Shown: positions 18,272 through 28,523 of the stretch, piece after piece | Layout: each line of letters starts with the position of its first letter | Numbering within the stretch: position 1 is the first letter of the stretch | Assembly (NCBI RefSeq): GCF_900239345.1 | Contig: NZ_OESZ01000047.1 | Location: 52,943 to 116,942, forward strand | Origin: Tenacibaculum dicentrarchi | GTDB lineage: Bacteria > Bacteroidota > Bacteroidia > Flavobacteriales > Flavobacteriaceae | Length of the DNA stretch: 64,000 nucleotides | Direction of reading: 5' to 3' | Program-made: the position numbers and the translations under genes | Notes under the pieces: model-generated | What the model saw: the letters and a program-made list of their open reading frames with translations, nothing else | What the model was told of the DNA's origin: nothing | Databases searched by the model: none

Positions 18272-19831
18272 ATGACAAACTATACTACACCATCCAATCA
18301 ACAAAACGATACGTTATTTATACTGATAAAATCTTTATCAAAATCTGAAAAACGTCAGTTTAATCTTTACGTTGGTCGTTTAGAAGGAAATAATAATGCA
18401 AAATTTTTTACGCTTTTTAAATTTTTAGATAAACAAAAAAAATATGATGAAAAAATCATTATTAAAAATAATATTGTAAGCAAACAGCAACTTTCTAATT
18501 TAAAAGCACATTTATACAAACAAATTTTAATTAGTCTGCGGATGAATCCCGCACATAAAAATATCCGAATTCAAATACGAGAACTATTAGATTTCGCAAC
18601 TATTTTATATCAAAAAGGATTGTACAAACAAAGTTTAAAATTACTCGACAAAGCCAAAAATATGGCAATTGATAGCGAAGAAAAAAACATTGCTTATGAA
18701 ATTGTAGAATTCGAGAAAATAATTGAAAGCCAATACATTACACGAAGTATCAGTACTCGTTCTGATGAATTATCAATTCAAGCAAAAGAACTAAGTCAGC
18801 AAAATGTAATTGCTAGTAAATTATCTAATTTATCGCTACAATTATATGGAGCTCTATTAAAAAATGGCTATGTAAAAAACGATATAGAACTTCAAAAAGT
18901 AAACTCTTATTTTAATTCTAAATTACCTAATTATGATTATAATAATTTAGGTTTCAGAGAAAAATTATGGCTTTACAAAGCCAATTTATGGCGTAGTTTT
19001 TTAACGCAAGATTTTCTTCAAAGCTATAAATATGCACATAAGTGGGTTTATTTATTTAAAAACGATACTCGAAACATTGCTATTAATCCGGTTTTTTACC
19101 TAAAAGGAACCAATTACTTATTAGAAAGTTTATTTTTTATCAAACATTTTAAAAAATTTAAAGAAGAACTCGCTTGTTTTGAACAAGAAATTGAAACTAA
19201 TTTAATTCCAATAAATAGCAATACCGAAATTTTAATTTTCCAATATTACTATGCAAATAAATTACATTTACATTTTTTAGAAGGAACTTTTGAACAAGGT
19301 GAATATTTGGTGGAAACTATCAATAAAAAGATTGAAATTTATAGAAATAAACTAGACAACCATCATATTGTTGTTTTATATTACAAAATAGCCAGTTTGT
19401 ATTTTGGAATGGGAAAAAACAAAGAATGTATCTTTTATTTGAATAAAATTATTTCTTCTAAAAAAATTCATGTTGCCGAAGATTTACAATGTTTTGCCCG
19501 AATTTTAAGCTTAATAGCCCATTACGAATGCGGTTTAGACTATGATTTTGAACGACAATTTAAAGACACCTATCGCTTTTTATTAAAAATGGAAAATCTT
19601 CAAGAAGTTCAAAAAGAACTTATATATTCAATAAAAGCGTTAGGTGATGTTTTTCCGCATGAAATAAAAAAAGAATTTAAAAAAATATATAATCGTTTAA
19701 AAGTATATGAAAATCATCCGTATGAAAAAAGAGCCTTCTTATATTTAGATATTCTTTCATGGCTGGCTTCTAAAATAGAAAATAAAACCGTTGCCGAAAT
19801 CATCAAAAACAAATATCTTCAAAAATCATAA
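18272..19831 (+). CDS. helical-repeat protein of unknown function
   Basis: 519 residues, no signal peptide, no membrane segment. I do not recognise a named family. It is rich in Leu, Lys and Tyr with regularly spaced amphipathic helices (for example ATILYQKGLYKQSLKLLDKA near 110 and KIASLYFGMGKNKECIFYL near 370) that look like degenerate TPR units, so a cytoplasmic scaffolding or protein-binding role is possible. It is the only plus-strand gene between leuA (divergent, 130 bases away) and metF (convergent, 4 bases apart). Nothing in the context fixes its job. Confidence 0.7.
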   Translation: MTNYTTPSNQQNDTLFILIKSLSKSEKRQFNLYVGRLEGNNNAKFFTLFKFLDKQKKYDEKIIIKNNIVSKQQLSNLKAHLYKQILISLRMNPAHKNIRIQIRELLDFATILYQKGLYKQSLKLLDKAKNMAIDSEEKNIAYEIVEFEKIIESQYITRSISTRSDELSIQAKELSQQNVIASKLSNLSLQLYGALLKNGYVKNDIELQKVNSYFNSKLPNYDYNNLGFREKLWLYKANLWRSFLTQDFLQSYKYAHKWVYLFKNDTRNIAINPVFYLKGTNYLLESLFFIKHFKKFKEELACFEQEIETNLIPINSNTEILIFQYYYANKLHLHFLEGTFEQGEYLVETINKKIEIYRNKLDNHHIVVLYYKIASLYFGMGKNKECIFYLNKIISSKKIHVAEDLQCFARILSLIAHYECGLDYDFERQFKDTYRFLLKMENLQEVQKELIYSIKALGDVFPHEIKKEFKKIYNRLKVYENHPYEKRAFLYLDILSWLASKIENKTVAEIIKNKYLQKS

Positions 19832-19835
19832 AAAA

Positions 19836-20792
19836 TTAAAATAATGCCTTGGCAATAGCTTTAATATTATCACTTTTTCCCATAGAATAATAATGTAAAA
19901 CAGGCACACCCGCTTTTAATAATTCTTGTGATTGTGCAATTGCCCATGCAATTCCAAGCTCTCGAATCTGCTGATTATTTTTACACAATTCTATTTCGGT
20001 GATTAAATTTTGTGGCAAATCAATTTTAAAAACCTGCGGCAATAATTGCAAATGACGTTTTATAGCAATAGGTTTTATTCCAGGAATAATCGGTACGGTA
20101 ATACCCATTTTTCTTGCATGTTTCACAAACTCAAAATACTTTTGATTGTCGAAAAACATTTGCGTAACCACATAATCTGCTCCTGCCTCGACTTTTTCTT
20201 TTAGCCGTTTTAAATCGGTTTGTAACGATGGAGCTTCTAAATGTTTTTCAGGATACCCCGCAACGCCAATACAAAAATCAGCCTTATGATTTGCTTCAAT
20301 TACATCGTGTAAATATTTTCCATTATTTAAATTTTGAATTTGCCCCACTAATTCCGTTGCATATTGATGTCCATCTTTATTAGCTTCAAAATACCGCTGA
20401 TGACTCATGGCATCGCCCCGCAATGCCATTACATTTTCGATACCTAAATAATGGCAATCGACCAATAAATATTCGGTTTCTTCTTTAGTAAAACCGCCAC
20501 AAAGCACGTGTGGCACGGTATCTACATCGTATTTATGTTTTATCGCCGCACAAATCCCAACCGTTCCAGGTCGCATTCTAGTAATTTTTCTATCTAATAA
20601 ACCGTTGCCTTTATCGATATATAAATGTTCTTCTCTCGAAGTTGTAACATCTATAAAAGGTGGATTAAATTCCATTAACGGCTCAATATTATTATATAAA
20701 TCTTGGATATTATTTCCTTTTTTCGGCGGAATAATTTCAAACGAAAACAATGTTTTTCCCTTTGATTTTTTTATGTGTTCTGTTACTTTCAT
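19836..20792 (-). CDS. metF: 5,10-methylenetetrahydrofolate reductase
   Basis: 318 residues, normal for MetF. An FAD TIM barrel that makes 5-methyl-THF for methionine synthase. Visible marks: FSFEIIPPKKG at residue 17 with the catalytic Glu, NVMALRGDAM near 115, and DYVVTQMFFDNQKYFEF near 200. It lies downstream of metH in the same orientation; the 310-base gap between them is filled by a dispersed repeat. It ends 4 bases from the convergent unknown gene, leaving no room for a terminator. Confidence 0.95.
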   Translation of the reverse strand: MKVTEHIKKSKGKTLFSFEIIPPKKGNNIQDLYNNIEPLMEFNPPFIDVTTSREEHLYIDKGNGLLDRKITRMRPGTVGICAAIKHKYDVDTVPHVLCGGFTKEETEYLLVDCHYLGIENVMALRGDAMSHQRYFEANKDGHQYATELVGQIQNLNNGKYLHDVIEANHKADFCIGVAGYPEKHLEAPSLQTDLKRLKEKVEAGADYVVTQMFFDNQKYFEFVKHARKMGITVPIIPGIKPIAIKRHLQLLPQVFKIDLPQNLITEIELCKNNQQIRELGIAWAIAQSQELLKAGVPVLHYYSMGKSDNIKAIAKALF

Positions 20793-20815
20793 AAAATTTA
20801 TTTTTAATTATTTAA

Positions 20816-21101
20816 AGCCTGTTTAAATTTTATTTAAAAAGGTTTTATAGCTGAAAAATCGAATCCGTCAAACTGAATTTATTTCAGTTTCGCATCCTGA
20901 TTTACCGTAGTTCTTTACTTTTTTTTGATGATTCTTGTCAATTCGAGTGATTTTAATGACTAAAAGGAATTAAAATAGTATCGAGAATTTGAATTATTTC
21001 ATGTTGATTAACTTTAATATTAAAAAAGTTCTCGATACAATTTTTTTGAAGAAAAAAAATCACTCGAACTGACAGTTTATTATTTAATTTTTAAACAGGC
21101 T
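20816..21101. repeat. dispersed structured repeat, 286 bp (copy 2, best preserved)
   Basis: Bounded by inverted ends AGCCTGTTTAAA and TTTAAACAGGCT. Inside are a hairpin AAACTGAA/TTCAGTTT, a long imperfect stem TGTCAATTCGAGTGATTTT with AAAATCACTCGAACTGACA (18 of 19 match), and an inner perfect stem GTATCGAGAA/TTCTCGATAC. No open frame of note. It fills the metH-metF gap and ends two bases before the metH stop codon. Related copies lie at 4209 and 41899. It could be a MITE-like element, an RNA-processing site or a terminator. Confidence 0.75.
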
Positions 21102-21102
21102 C

Positions 21103-23781
21103 TTATACATCGGCAATCGCAGGATGTAACCATTTTCTAGCTTTTTCTAGCGTGATATTTTTTCTATCTGCAAAATCACGCACTTGGTCATCGGTAATTT
21201 TTCCTAATCCGAAGTATTTTGATTCTTTATTTGCAAAATAATATCCTGAAACTGCGGCGGCTGGCAACATCGCTAAACTTTCGGTAAGGGTTACGCCTAT
21301 TTTTTCTTCGACATTTAAAAGCGCCCAAATTGTTTCTTTTTCTAAATGGTCAGGACAAGCAGGATAACCAGGTGCAGGACGGATTCCTTTATAAGTTTCC
21401 TTTATTAATTCTTCATTTGATAAATTTTCATCAACCGAATATCCCCAATGTTTTGTTCGTATTCTATGATGTAAATATTCGGCAAAAGCTTCGGCAAAAC
21501 GGTCGGCAATTGCCTGTACCATAATGGCATTATAATCATCTTCTTTATCTTTATATTTTTTTGCTAATTCATCCGCACCAAAAATTGCAGTACAAAAAGC
21601 GCCCATATAATCTTGTTTCTCTGATGTTTTTGGAGCGATAAAATCGGCTAAAGCAATACTTGGTTTTCCATCTCGTTTTTTTAATTGCTGACGCAGGGTT
21701 CTAAAAACAGCAATTTCTTTTGAGTTTTTCTGAATAGAAATATCATCATCATTTATTGAATTTGCTTCAAATAAGCCAAAAATTCCTTTGGGTTTTAACA
21801 ATTGCTTACTGATAATTTCATCTAAAATAATTTTTGAATCCTTGAATAATTGTGTTGCCTGTTCACCGACAATTTCATCAGTTAAAATAGCGGGATATTT
21901 CCCATGTAAATCCCAACTTCTAAAAAACGGACTCCAATCAATAAAGGGTACTAATTCTTTTAAACTAACTTGCTCTAAAGTTTGAACACCTAATTCTTTT
22001 GGTTTTACTATTGATGCTGTTTCCCAATCGATTTTAAATTTGCGTTTTCTCGCTTCTTCAATAGAAGTATATGCCTTTGCTTTTCCTCGTCTTAAAAATT
22101 TTTCACGAAATTCATCGTAATCTTTCTTTAACTTAGTAACATAGGCGTTACTTGTTTCTTTATTTAATAAATCGCTGACAACGGTTACTGCTCTTGAGGC
22201 ATCATTTACATGTACAACAGCATTTTTATATTGTGTATCTATTTTTACTGCCGTATGTGCTTTTGAAGTTGTTGCACCCCCAATTAGCAACGGAACTGTA
22301 AATTTTTGACGTTCCATTTCCTTTGCCAAATAAACCATTTCATCTAAAGAAGGCGTTATTAATCCTGATAAACCAATAATATCAACATTTTCTTTTTTGG
22401 CGGTTTCGATAATTTTTTCAGGTGCAACCATTACGCCTAAATCAACAATTTCATAATTATTACAGCCCAAAACAACGCTTACAATATTTTTACCAATATC
22501 ATGAACATCGCCTTTTACAGTTGCCATTAAAACTTTTCCTAAAGCTTGTTGTTTTTCGCCTTTTTCGGCTTCAATAAATGGGTTTAAATATGCCACCGCT
22601 TTTTTCATCACCCGAGCCGATTTTACTACTTGAGGCAGAAACATTTTTCCTGCTCCAAATAAATCGCCAACCACGTTCATTCCAATCATTAAATTTCCTT
22701 CAATAACTTGAATTGGTTTTGCTGATTCTTTCCTTGCTAATTCTACATCTTCTAAAATAAATTCATCAATTCCCTTTACTAATGAATGCGTAATTCGGTC
22801 TTGCAATGGCAAACTTCGCCACGCTAATATTTTTGTTTCATCTTGTTTTTTAACGCCTTTTACAGTTTCTGCAAAATCTAATAAACGTTCTGTTGCGTCT
22901 TCTCTTTTATCTAAAATTACATCTTCAATATGTGCTAATAAATCCTTTGGAATATCATCATAAACTTCCAACATCGCAGGATTTACAATTCCGATATTCA
23001 TTCCAGCTTGAATCGCATAATACAGAAAAACCGAGTGCATTGCTTCTCTGACAGTATTATTTCCTCGGAAAGAAAATGACACATTACTAACGCCACCACT
23101 TACGCTTACGTTGGGCAAATTTTGACGCACCCAACGAGTTGCTTCAATAAAATCGATAGCATTTTTTCGGTGTTCTTCCATTCCTGTGGCGACAGGGAAA
23201 ATATTCAAATCGAAAATAATATCTTCGGATGCAAAACCTACTTTATCGACCAAAACACGATACGAACGTTCAGCAATTTCAATTCTTCTTTGATAAGTAT
23301 CAGCTTGCCCAACCTCATCAAAAGCCATTACGATTACCGCCGCTCCGTATCTTTTAATTTGCGTTGCTTCCCAAATAAATTTTTCTTCGCCTTCTTTTAA
23401 CGAAATAGAATTTACCACACTTTTTCCTTGCACAACTTGTAAACCTGCTTCAATAATTCCCCATTTCGAGCTATCAATCATCAGTGGAACTCTACAAATA
23501 TCAGGCTCAGAAGCAATCAAGTTTAAAAACCGAACCATGGCTTGTTTTCCATCAATCAAACCATCATCCATATTAATATCTATAATTTGCGCTCCTCCTT
23601 CTACTTGATGTCTTGCAATGGCTAAAGCTTCTTCAAATTTTTCTTCTTTTATCAATCGTAAAAACTTACGAGAACCAGCTACATTGGTACGTTCTCCAAC
23701 ATTTATAAAGTTGCTATTTTCATTTAAAATCAATGGTTCTAAACCTGATAATTTTAAATATTTTTCTTGTTTTATTTGCAT
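21103..23781 (-). CDS. metH: methionine synthase, cobalamin-dependent, pterin/B12/activation part
   Basis: 892 residues covering the last three modules of MetH. A pterin-binding barrel begins at the N-terminus ([14 protein letters not shown], residue 26). The B12 cap and Rossmann domain contains [11 protein letters not shown], whose His ligates cobalt. The C-terminal SAM-binding activation domain contains [14 protein letters not shown] near residue 820. The homocysteine-binding module is a separate upstream gene whose end overlaps this start by 10 bases, implying coupled translation and a two-subunit enzyme. It needs B12 and lies behind the SAM riboswitch at 24848. Confidence 0.95.
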   Translation of the reverse strand: MQIKQEKYLKLSGLEPLILNENSNFINVGERTNVAGSRKFLRLIKEEKFEEALAIARHQVEGGAQIIDINMDDGLIDGKQAMVRFLNLIASEPDICRVPLMIDSSKWGIIEAGLQVVQGKSVVNSISLKEGEEKFIWEATQIKRYGAAVIVMAFDEVGQADTYQRRIEIAERSYRVLVDKVGFASEDIIFDLNIFPVATGMEEHRKNAIDFIEATRWVRQNLPNVSVSGGVSNVSFSFRGNNTVREAMHSVFLYYAIQAGMNIGIVNPAMLEVYDDIPKDLLAHIEDVILDKREDATERLLDFAETVKGVKKQDETKILAWRSLPLQDRITHSLVKGIDEFILEDVELARKESAKPIQVIEGNLMIGMNVVGDLFGAGKMFLPQVVKSARVMKKAVAYLNPFIEAEKGEKQQALGKVLMATVKGDVHDIGKNIVSVVLGCNNYEIVDLGVMVAPEKIIETAKKENVDIIGLSGLITPSLDEMVYLAKEMERQKFTVPLLIGGATTSKAHTAVKIDTQYKNAVVHVNDASRAVTVVSDLLNKETSNAYVTKLKKDYDEFREKFLRRGKAKAYTSIEEARKRKFKIDWETASIVKPKELGVQTLEQVSLKELVPFIDWSPFFRSWDLHGKYPAILTDEIVGEQATQLFKDSKIILDEIISKQLLKPKGIFGLFEANSINDDDISIQKNSKEIAVFRTLRQQLKKRDGKPSIALADFIAPKTSEKQDYMGAFCTAIFGADELAKKYKDKEDDYNAIMVQAIADRFAEAFAEYLHHRIRTKHWGYSVDENLSNEELIKETYKGIRPAPGYPACPDHLEKETIWALLNVEEKIGVTLTESLAMLPAAAVSGYYFANKESKYFGLGKITDDQVRDFADRKNITLEKARKWLHPAIADV

Positions 23782-24764
23782 TTTCTTGGAGGATATTTAA
23801 TTGCTAATTCCGAAATTGTTGCAATATGTTCTGGCGTTGTACCACAGCATCCACCGATAATATTTATCAAATTTTTCTTAAAATATTCTTCAATTTGATT
23901 TCCCATTTCTTGGGCAGTTTCGTCGTATTCGCCAAAAGCATTTGGAAGTCCAGCATTTGGATGAGCCGAAATTGCAAAGTTGGTTTTCGAAGCGATTGCC
24001 TCTAAATGAGGTTGTAATAAATTAGCGCCTAAAGCACAATTGAACCCTACGGATAATAGCGGAATATGGGAAATAGAAATTAAAAAAGCTTCGGCAGTTT
24101 GCCCCGACAACGTTCGACCGCTGGCATCAGTAATTGTCCCGCTTAACATTACAGGAATTTCAATTTTACGTTCATCTTTTACTTCTTCAATAGCAAATAA
24201 AGATGCTTTAGCATTTAAAGTATCAAAAACAGTTTCTACTAATAAAATATCGCAACCGCCGTCTAAAAGTGCTTCCACTTGTTGCTTGTAAGCAATGCGT
24301 AATTCATCAAAAGTAACAGCTCTATACCCTGGGTCGTTTACGTCTGGCGACATACTTGCAGTACGATTTGTAGGACCTATCGAACCTGCAACAAATCGTG
24401 GTTTATGCGGTTCTTTTTTAGTAAATTCAACGGCTACTTCTTTGGCTATTTTTGCAGATTGATAATTTAACTCATACACCAAATCTTCCATTTGATAATC
24501 AGCCATGGCAATTGTTGTGCCTGAAAAAGTGTTGGTTTCTATAATATCTGCTCCAGCTTCAAAATATTTTGCATGAATTTCTTTTATAGCTTGGGGTTGT
24601 GTAATGGAAAGTAAATCGTTGTTTCCTTGCAACGATGTTGGATAATTTTTAAAGCGTTTTCCTCGGAAATCTTCTTCGGTAAATTTATATGCCTGAAGCA
24701 TGGTTCCCATTGCTCCATCGAGCACTAGAATACGTTTTTGTATTTCTTGATAAATGTTTGACAT
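23772..24764 (-). CDS. metH: homocysteine S-methyltransferase domain protein (N-terminal half of split MetH)
   Basis: 330 residues forming one homocysteine/zinc-binding barrel. [16 protein letters not shown] is the family start. Zinc cysteines are visible in [12 protein letters not shown] and [12 protein letters not shown]. On its own it could bind and activate homocysteine but lacks the methyl donor modules, which are encoded by the overlapping downstream gene. It is the first gene after a SAM riboswitch. An independent methyltransferase is possible but unlikely given the overlap. Confidence 0.93.
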   Translation of the reverse strand: MSNIYQEIQKRILVLDGAMGTMLQAYKFTEEDFRGKRFKNYPTSLQGNNDLLSITQPQAIKEIHAKYFEAGADIIETNTFSGTTIAMADYQMEDLVYELNYQSAKIAKEVAVEFTKKEPHKPRFVAGSIGPTNRTASMSPDVNDPGYRAVTFDELRIAYKQQVEALLDGGCDILLVETVFDTLNAKASLFAIEEVKDERKIEIPVMLSGTITDASGRTLSGQTAEAFLISISHIPLLSVGFNCALGANLLQPHLEAIASKTNFAISAHPNAGLPNAFGEYDETAQEMGNQIEEYFKKNLINIIGGCCGTTPEHIATISELAIKYPPRKCK

Positions 24765-24847
24765 TCCTGATTTTATAGTAGAAGCTATCAGGAAAAGAGG
24801 AAAAAAAGTTCTTTGCCGTTATCTCTCTTAAAAAACTGTAAAAACAG

Positions 24848-24965
24848 TATTTCAAGTAGAATTTAGCACCTTCTTTATTTGGAAATTTAAAAAGTTTTAA
24901 AATTTCCAAATAAAGGGTTGCTAAGGTTTCTTAGGGTCTAATCCCTCCACCTTTCTTGATAACAT
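24848..24965 (-). ncRNA. SAM-I (S-box) riboswitch upstream of metH
   Basis: On the minus strand the order TTATCAAG, AAGGTGGAGGGATTAGACCC, AAACCTTAGCAACC, then AAGGTGCTAAATTCTACTTGA matches the conserved S-box core; the outer TCAAG and CTTGA segments close P1. One helix is lengthened by an ATTTGGAAATTT/AAATTTCCAAAT stem. A short ACTGT/ACAGT hairpin followed by six T lies just after P1 and may be the off-state terminator. It would shut off the metH pair when SAM is plentiful. Confidence 0.87.
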
Positions 24966-25049
24966 TCTTATTAAATTAATGAACTAATAAAGTGCAAATT
25001 AACGAACTTTTTTTTGTTTTAATAATTTTGAAGCTATAATTATTAAAAT

Positions 25050-25940
25050 TTAATAATTATATAAGTTTGATGATAAATATCTATCGCCAATATCACAGAT
25101 AATTGCCACAATAATTCCTTGGTCAATTTCCTCGGCAACTTGTAAAGCGGCATGCACTGCTCCACCACTACTCATACCTCCAAAAACACCTTCTTGACTG
25201 GCTAATTTTCGGGTCATATTACGGGCTTGATTTTCACTAATTTCGATTACTTGGTCAACTTTAGAGCGGTCAAATATTTTTGGTAAATATTCTTTTGACC
25301 ATTTCCTAATACCCGGAATACTAGTATCATCAGTTGGTTGTACACCAACAATTTGAATGTTTGAATTTTGCTCTTTTAAATAGGTAGAAACTCCCATAAT
25401 AGTTCCTGTAGTTCCCATTGCCGATACAAAATGAGTTACCTCACCTTCGGTATCTTTCCAGATTTCAGGACCTGTGGTTTTGTAATGAGCCTTCCAATTA
25501 TCGTTATTTTCAAATTGATTTAGCATAAAATAGCCTTTTTTATAGCGTAATTTTTGAGCTAAATCTCTCGAACCTTCTATCCCTTCTTCTTTTGGCGTTA
25601 ATAAGACTTCTGCTCCGTAAGCTTTCATAGTTTTCACACGTTCTACCGTTGAATTTTCAGGCATTACAAGAGTCATTTTTAAGCCCAATACATTTGCGAT
25701 AAAAGCCAATGCAATTCCTGTATTTCCACTGGTTGCTTCGACTAAATGGTCTCCTTTTTTAATGTTTCTTCGGTTTAAAGCCTCTAAAATCATATTGTAA
25801 GCAGCCCTATCTTTTACGCTTCCACCAGGGTTATTTCCTTCTAATTTTAAAAAAAGACGCACGCCTTTTTTATCAAGAATATTGCTAACTTCTACTAGCG
25901 GGGTATTTCCAACAAAGTCTGTTATTTTTTTTGCTTTCAT
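25050..25940 (-). CDS. cysM: O-acetylserine sulfhydrylase / cysteine synthase (CysM type)
   Basis: 296 residues. A PLP fold-type II enzyme that makes cysteine from O-acetylserine and sulfide. The PLP lysine is in GNNPGGSVKDRAAYNMI near residue 43, the substrate loop is EATSGNTGIAL near 69, and the phosphate loop is MGTTGTIMGVS near 176. The short length and lack of the CysK C-terminal extension favour CysM. It starts 4 bases after the serine acetyltransferase gene, its natural partner. Confidence 0.92.
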   Translation of the reverse strand: MKAKKITDFVGNTPLVEVSNILDKKGVRLFLKLEGNNPGGSVKDRAAYNMILEALNRRNIKKGDHLVEATSGNTGIALAFIANVLGLKMTLVMPENSTVERVKTMKAYGAEVLLTPKEEGIEGSRDLAQKLRYKKGYFMLNQFENNDNWKAHYKTTGPEIWKDTEGEVTHFVSAMGTTGTIMGVSTYLKEQNSNIQIVGVQPTDDTSIPGIRKWSKEYLPKIFDRSKVDQVIEISENQARNMTRKLASQEGVFGGMSSGGAVHAALQVAEEIDQGIIVAIICDIGDRYLSSNLYNY

Positions 25941-25944
25941 AATT

Positions 25945-26700
25945 TTAAACTTTATTTAATGAAATAATTTTATTTTCTGATTGATATATCACTAACGATT
26001 TTGGCGGTACAGATGCTGTAACGCACACATTTGCACCAATTACGCTATTTTCACCTATAATAACATCGCCTCCTAAAATAGTGGCATTAGCATACACAGT
26101 TACATTATTTTCAATAGTTGGATGTCTTTTTGTTTCGGCTAAACTTTTTTTAACTTGAATTCCACCGAGTGTAACACCTTGATAAATTTTCACATTATTT
26201 TGAATAATTGTTGTTTCACCAATTACAATTCCTGTTGCATGGTCAATAAAAAACGAATCGCCAATCGTTGCTCCTGGATGAATATCGGTACCTGTTAATC
26301 CGTGTGCATATTCGCTCATCATTCTAGGAATTGTAGGTACTTTTAAATCATTTAGTTCGTGGCTTAAACGATATATTGCAATAGCATGAAACCCTGGATA
26401 CGCCAAATAAATTTCCTCTAAACTTTTCGCTGCTGGGTCTGTTTTTTCAAAAGCGATGGCATCTAAATCTAGTTTTCGTCTTATTTTTGGTAATTTATCT
26501 TGAAATGACACCCAAATTTTATCCGCATTTTGTATTTTTAAACGTCTTGTTATTTCAAAGAAATTTTCAGTAATACTTTCTTTATTCTTTGCTTTAAATT
26601 CTTGGTCAAACAAGGCATAAAATATTTTTTTGGTAAAAATCTCAACAGTATCTTTTAAACAAATATTATAATTTTTCAGTGGTTTTTCTATTGTATTCAT
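25945..26700 (-). CDS. cysE: serine O-acetyltransferase
   Basis: 251 residues. It acetylates serine with acetyl-CoA, the first step of cysteine synthesis. An N-terminal helical region is followed by hexapeptide repeats forming a left-handed beta helix: [20 protein letters not shown] near 150 carries the catalytic Asp and His, then [11 protein letters not shown] and [20 protein letters not shown]. It is closest to the EpsC/plant-like group. The start codon is partly enclosed by a long-range inverted repeat (26699-26769). It is followed 4 bases later by cysM. Confidence 0.93.
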   Translation of the reverse strand: MNTIEKPLKNYNICLKDTVEIFTKKIFYALFDQEFKAKNKESITENFFEITRRLKIQNADKIWVSFQDKLPKIRRKLDLDAIAFEKTDPAAKSLEEIYLAYPGFHAIAIYRLSHELNDLKVPTIPRMMSEYAHGLTGTDIHPGATIGDSFFIDHATGIVIGETTIIQNNVKIYQGVTLGGIQVKKSLAETKRHPTIENNVTVYANATILGGDVIIGENSVIGANVCVTASVPPKSLVIYQSENKIISLNKV

Positions 26701-26769
26701 TAAATCTCAATTACGAATATAAAATTCTATATAAACTCGTAAAACTATGCTTTTATTTTGAGATTTAAT
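26699..26769 (-). promoter_or_regulatory. inverted repeat enclosing the cysE leader and start codon
   Basis: On the minus strand ATTAAATCTCAA (26758-26769) is a perfect 12-base complement of TTGAGATTTAAT (26699-26710), 47 bases later. The second arm includes the first two bases of the cysE ATG. It could hide the start codon, or be the terminator of the upstream oxidoreductase gene. Confidence 0.4.
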
Positions 26770-26782
26770 CAAATCGATGAAA

Positions 26783-27850
26783 TTAATTTATGGCTTTTAC
26801 CACTGCTTTTGGGGCTTCTTTTCGAGTGCCATCGAAACCGTCAATACCGCCTACTGTGGTGTATTTCATTACGTATTTTTTATCAGGATAAATAATTTTA
26901 AAAGCACTTTGACACATTAAAGTTGCTTCGTGAAAACCGCATAAAATCAATTTTAATTTCCCAGGATAGGTATTTACATCGCCAATGGCATAAATTCCTG
27001 GAATATTTGTTTGATAATCTAAGGCATTATTTACTTTGATGGCATTTTTTTCAATTTCTAAGCCCCAATTTCCGATAGGTCCTAATTTAGGTGACAAGCC
27101 AAAAAGAGGAATAAAATGGTCGCATTTTAGCGTATATTCTTCTTCGTTTTTCTCTTGATTTTTTTGAGAAACTACCACGCCTTCTACATGATTTTGCCCA
27201 ACAATTCCTTTAATTTCTGCAGGTGTTATTAGGTTGATTTTTCCTGCATTTTTCAATTCTTGTACTTTTTCTACGGAATCTAAAGCGCCACGAAATTCAT
27301 TTCTTCGGTGTACTAAGGTTACTGATTTTGCAATATCGGTTAAAAAAATTGACCAATCTAAAGCGGAGTCTCCTCCACCAGCAATTACCACGTTTTTATT
27401 GCGATATACTTCTGGTTCTTTAATCATGTATTCCACGCCTTTATCTTCAAAATCAGCGATGTTTGGAATGGGTGGTTTTCGTGGTTCAAAACTTCCTAAA
27501 CCTCCAGCAATTGCGACTACGGGTGCTTGGTGTTTTGTGCCTTTATTGGTGGTTACAATAAAACTTCCGTCTTCTTGTTTTTCGATAGTTTCAGCACGTT
27601 CTCCTAAGGTAAATCCTGGTTCAAATTGCTTGATTTGTTCCATTAATTTATGAGTTAAATCGCCCGCTAAAATCTCTGGATATGCAGGAATATCATAAAT
27701 CGGTTTCTTTGGATAAATCTCTGAACACTGCCCGCCTTGTTGTGGCAATGCGTCAATTAAATGACAGCGTAATTTTAACAATCCTGCTTCAAAAACAGTA
27801 AATAGTCCTGTTGGACCTGCTCCTATTATTAAGATATCTGTTGTAATCAT
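26783..27850 (-). CDS. ferredoxin-NADP(+) reductase-like flavoprotein (thioredoxin reductase fold)
   Basis: 355 residues with two nucleotide-binding Rossmann motifs: DILIIGAGPTGLFTVFEAG at residue 4 for FAD and VVIAGGGDSALDW near 155 for NAD(P)H. No CxxC redox pair is present between them, which separates it from thioredoxin reductases and fits TrxR-type ferredoxin-NADP reductases. Located after the siroheme and sulfite reductase genes, it is a good candidate for feeding electrons to the ferredoxin-dependent sulfite reductase. That role is inferred from context. Confidence 0.85.
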   Translation of the reverse strand: MITTDILIIGAGPTGLFTVFEAGLLKLRCHLIDALPQQGGQCSEIYPKKPIYDIPAYPEILAGDLTHKLMEQIKQFEPGFTLGERAETIEKQEDGSFIVTTNKGTKHQAPVVAIAGGLGSFEPRKPPIPNIADFEDKGVEYMIKEPEVYRNKNVVIAGGGDSALDWSIFLTDIAKSVTLVHRRNEFRGALDSVEKVQELKNAGKINLITPAEIKGIVGQNHVEGVVVSQKNQEKNEEEYTLKCDHFIPLFGLSPKLGPIGNWGLEIEKNAIKVNNALDYQTNIPGIYAIGDVNTYPGKLKLILCGFHEATLMCQSAFKIIYPDKKYVMKYTTVGGIDGFDGTRKEAPKAVVKAIN

Positions 27851-27942
27851 TTTTTAAGTTTTTTACCACTTTAAAACACGATGTATTCAAACAAATACAC
27901 GGGTTTAAAAATTGGAGGTTTTTTAATAATTTTTTCTGATAT

Positions 27943-28521
27943 TTACTCTACTAAACTTCTTGTAAACAAATTTAATGTTCTTACTTTGTGTTCAAAATCG
28001 CCTTTCAGCGTTTTTCTATATTTGTTTAAATTTTGTACCAAATCGTCAATATTATCAGGAATTACTTCTTCAAAAAACTGACGTAATCTTTTAGCAGTTG
28101 TCGGTGATTTTCCGTTGGTAGAAATTGCAATTTTCACGTTTCCTTTGGTTACGATTCCACCCATATAAAAATCACAATACGGCGGATTATCAGCCACATT
28201 TACCAATATATTTTTAGCTTTACAATCTTTATATACTTGAATATTTACAGCAACTTTATCGGTCGTTGCGATGACCATATTTTTATCTACCAAGTAATTT
28301 TTATGATACACAGCTGTTATCATTTTAACCGAAAACTTATTTGCTAAAGCCATCGTTTCTTCTCTAAAAAATGGTGCGAGTAGTACCACTTTTGAATTTG
28401 GGCTTGATTTTAACAAAAAGGATAATTTTTCAAGTGCTACAAATCCACCACCAACAATTAGGGTTTCTAGTTGATTTGTTTTTAAAAATATTGGATATAA
28501 ATTATTTCGTTGTTCCGCCAT
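27943..28521 (-). CDS. precorrin-2 dehydrogenase / sirohydrochlorin ferrochelatase (CysG N-terminal type)
   Basis: 192 residues. The Rossmann motif TLIVGGGFVALEKLSFLL at residue 20 and YCDFYMGGIVTKGNVKIAIS near 110 mark the CysG-N/Met8 family, which oxidises precorrin-2 with NAD+ and inserts iron to give siroheme. It begins two bases after the cobA stop. The partner methyltransferase is a separate gene here, unlike the fused enterobacterial CysG. Siroheme is the prosthetic group of the adjacent sulfite reductase. Confidence 0.9.
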   Translation of the reverse strand: MAEQRNNLYPIFLKTNQLETLIVGGGFVALEKLSFLLKSSPNSKVVLLAPFFREETMALANKFSVKMITAVYHKNYLVDKNMVIATTDKVAVNIQVYKDCKAKNILVNVADNPPYCDFYMGGIVTKGNVKIAISTNGKSPTTAKRLRQFFEEVIPDNIDDLVQNLNKYRKTLKGDFEHKVRTLNLFTRSLVE

Positions 28522-28523
28522 TG

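Noticed and set aside
20816..21101. Insertion sequence remnant
   Set aside because: Terminal inverted repeats are present but there is no transposase fragment and I cannot see clear target-site duplications, so it is listed as a structured repeat only.
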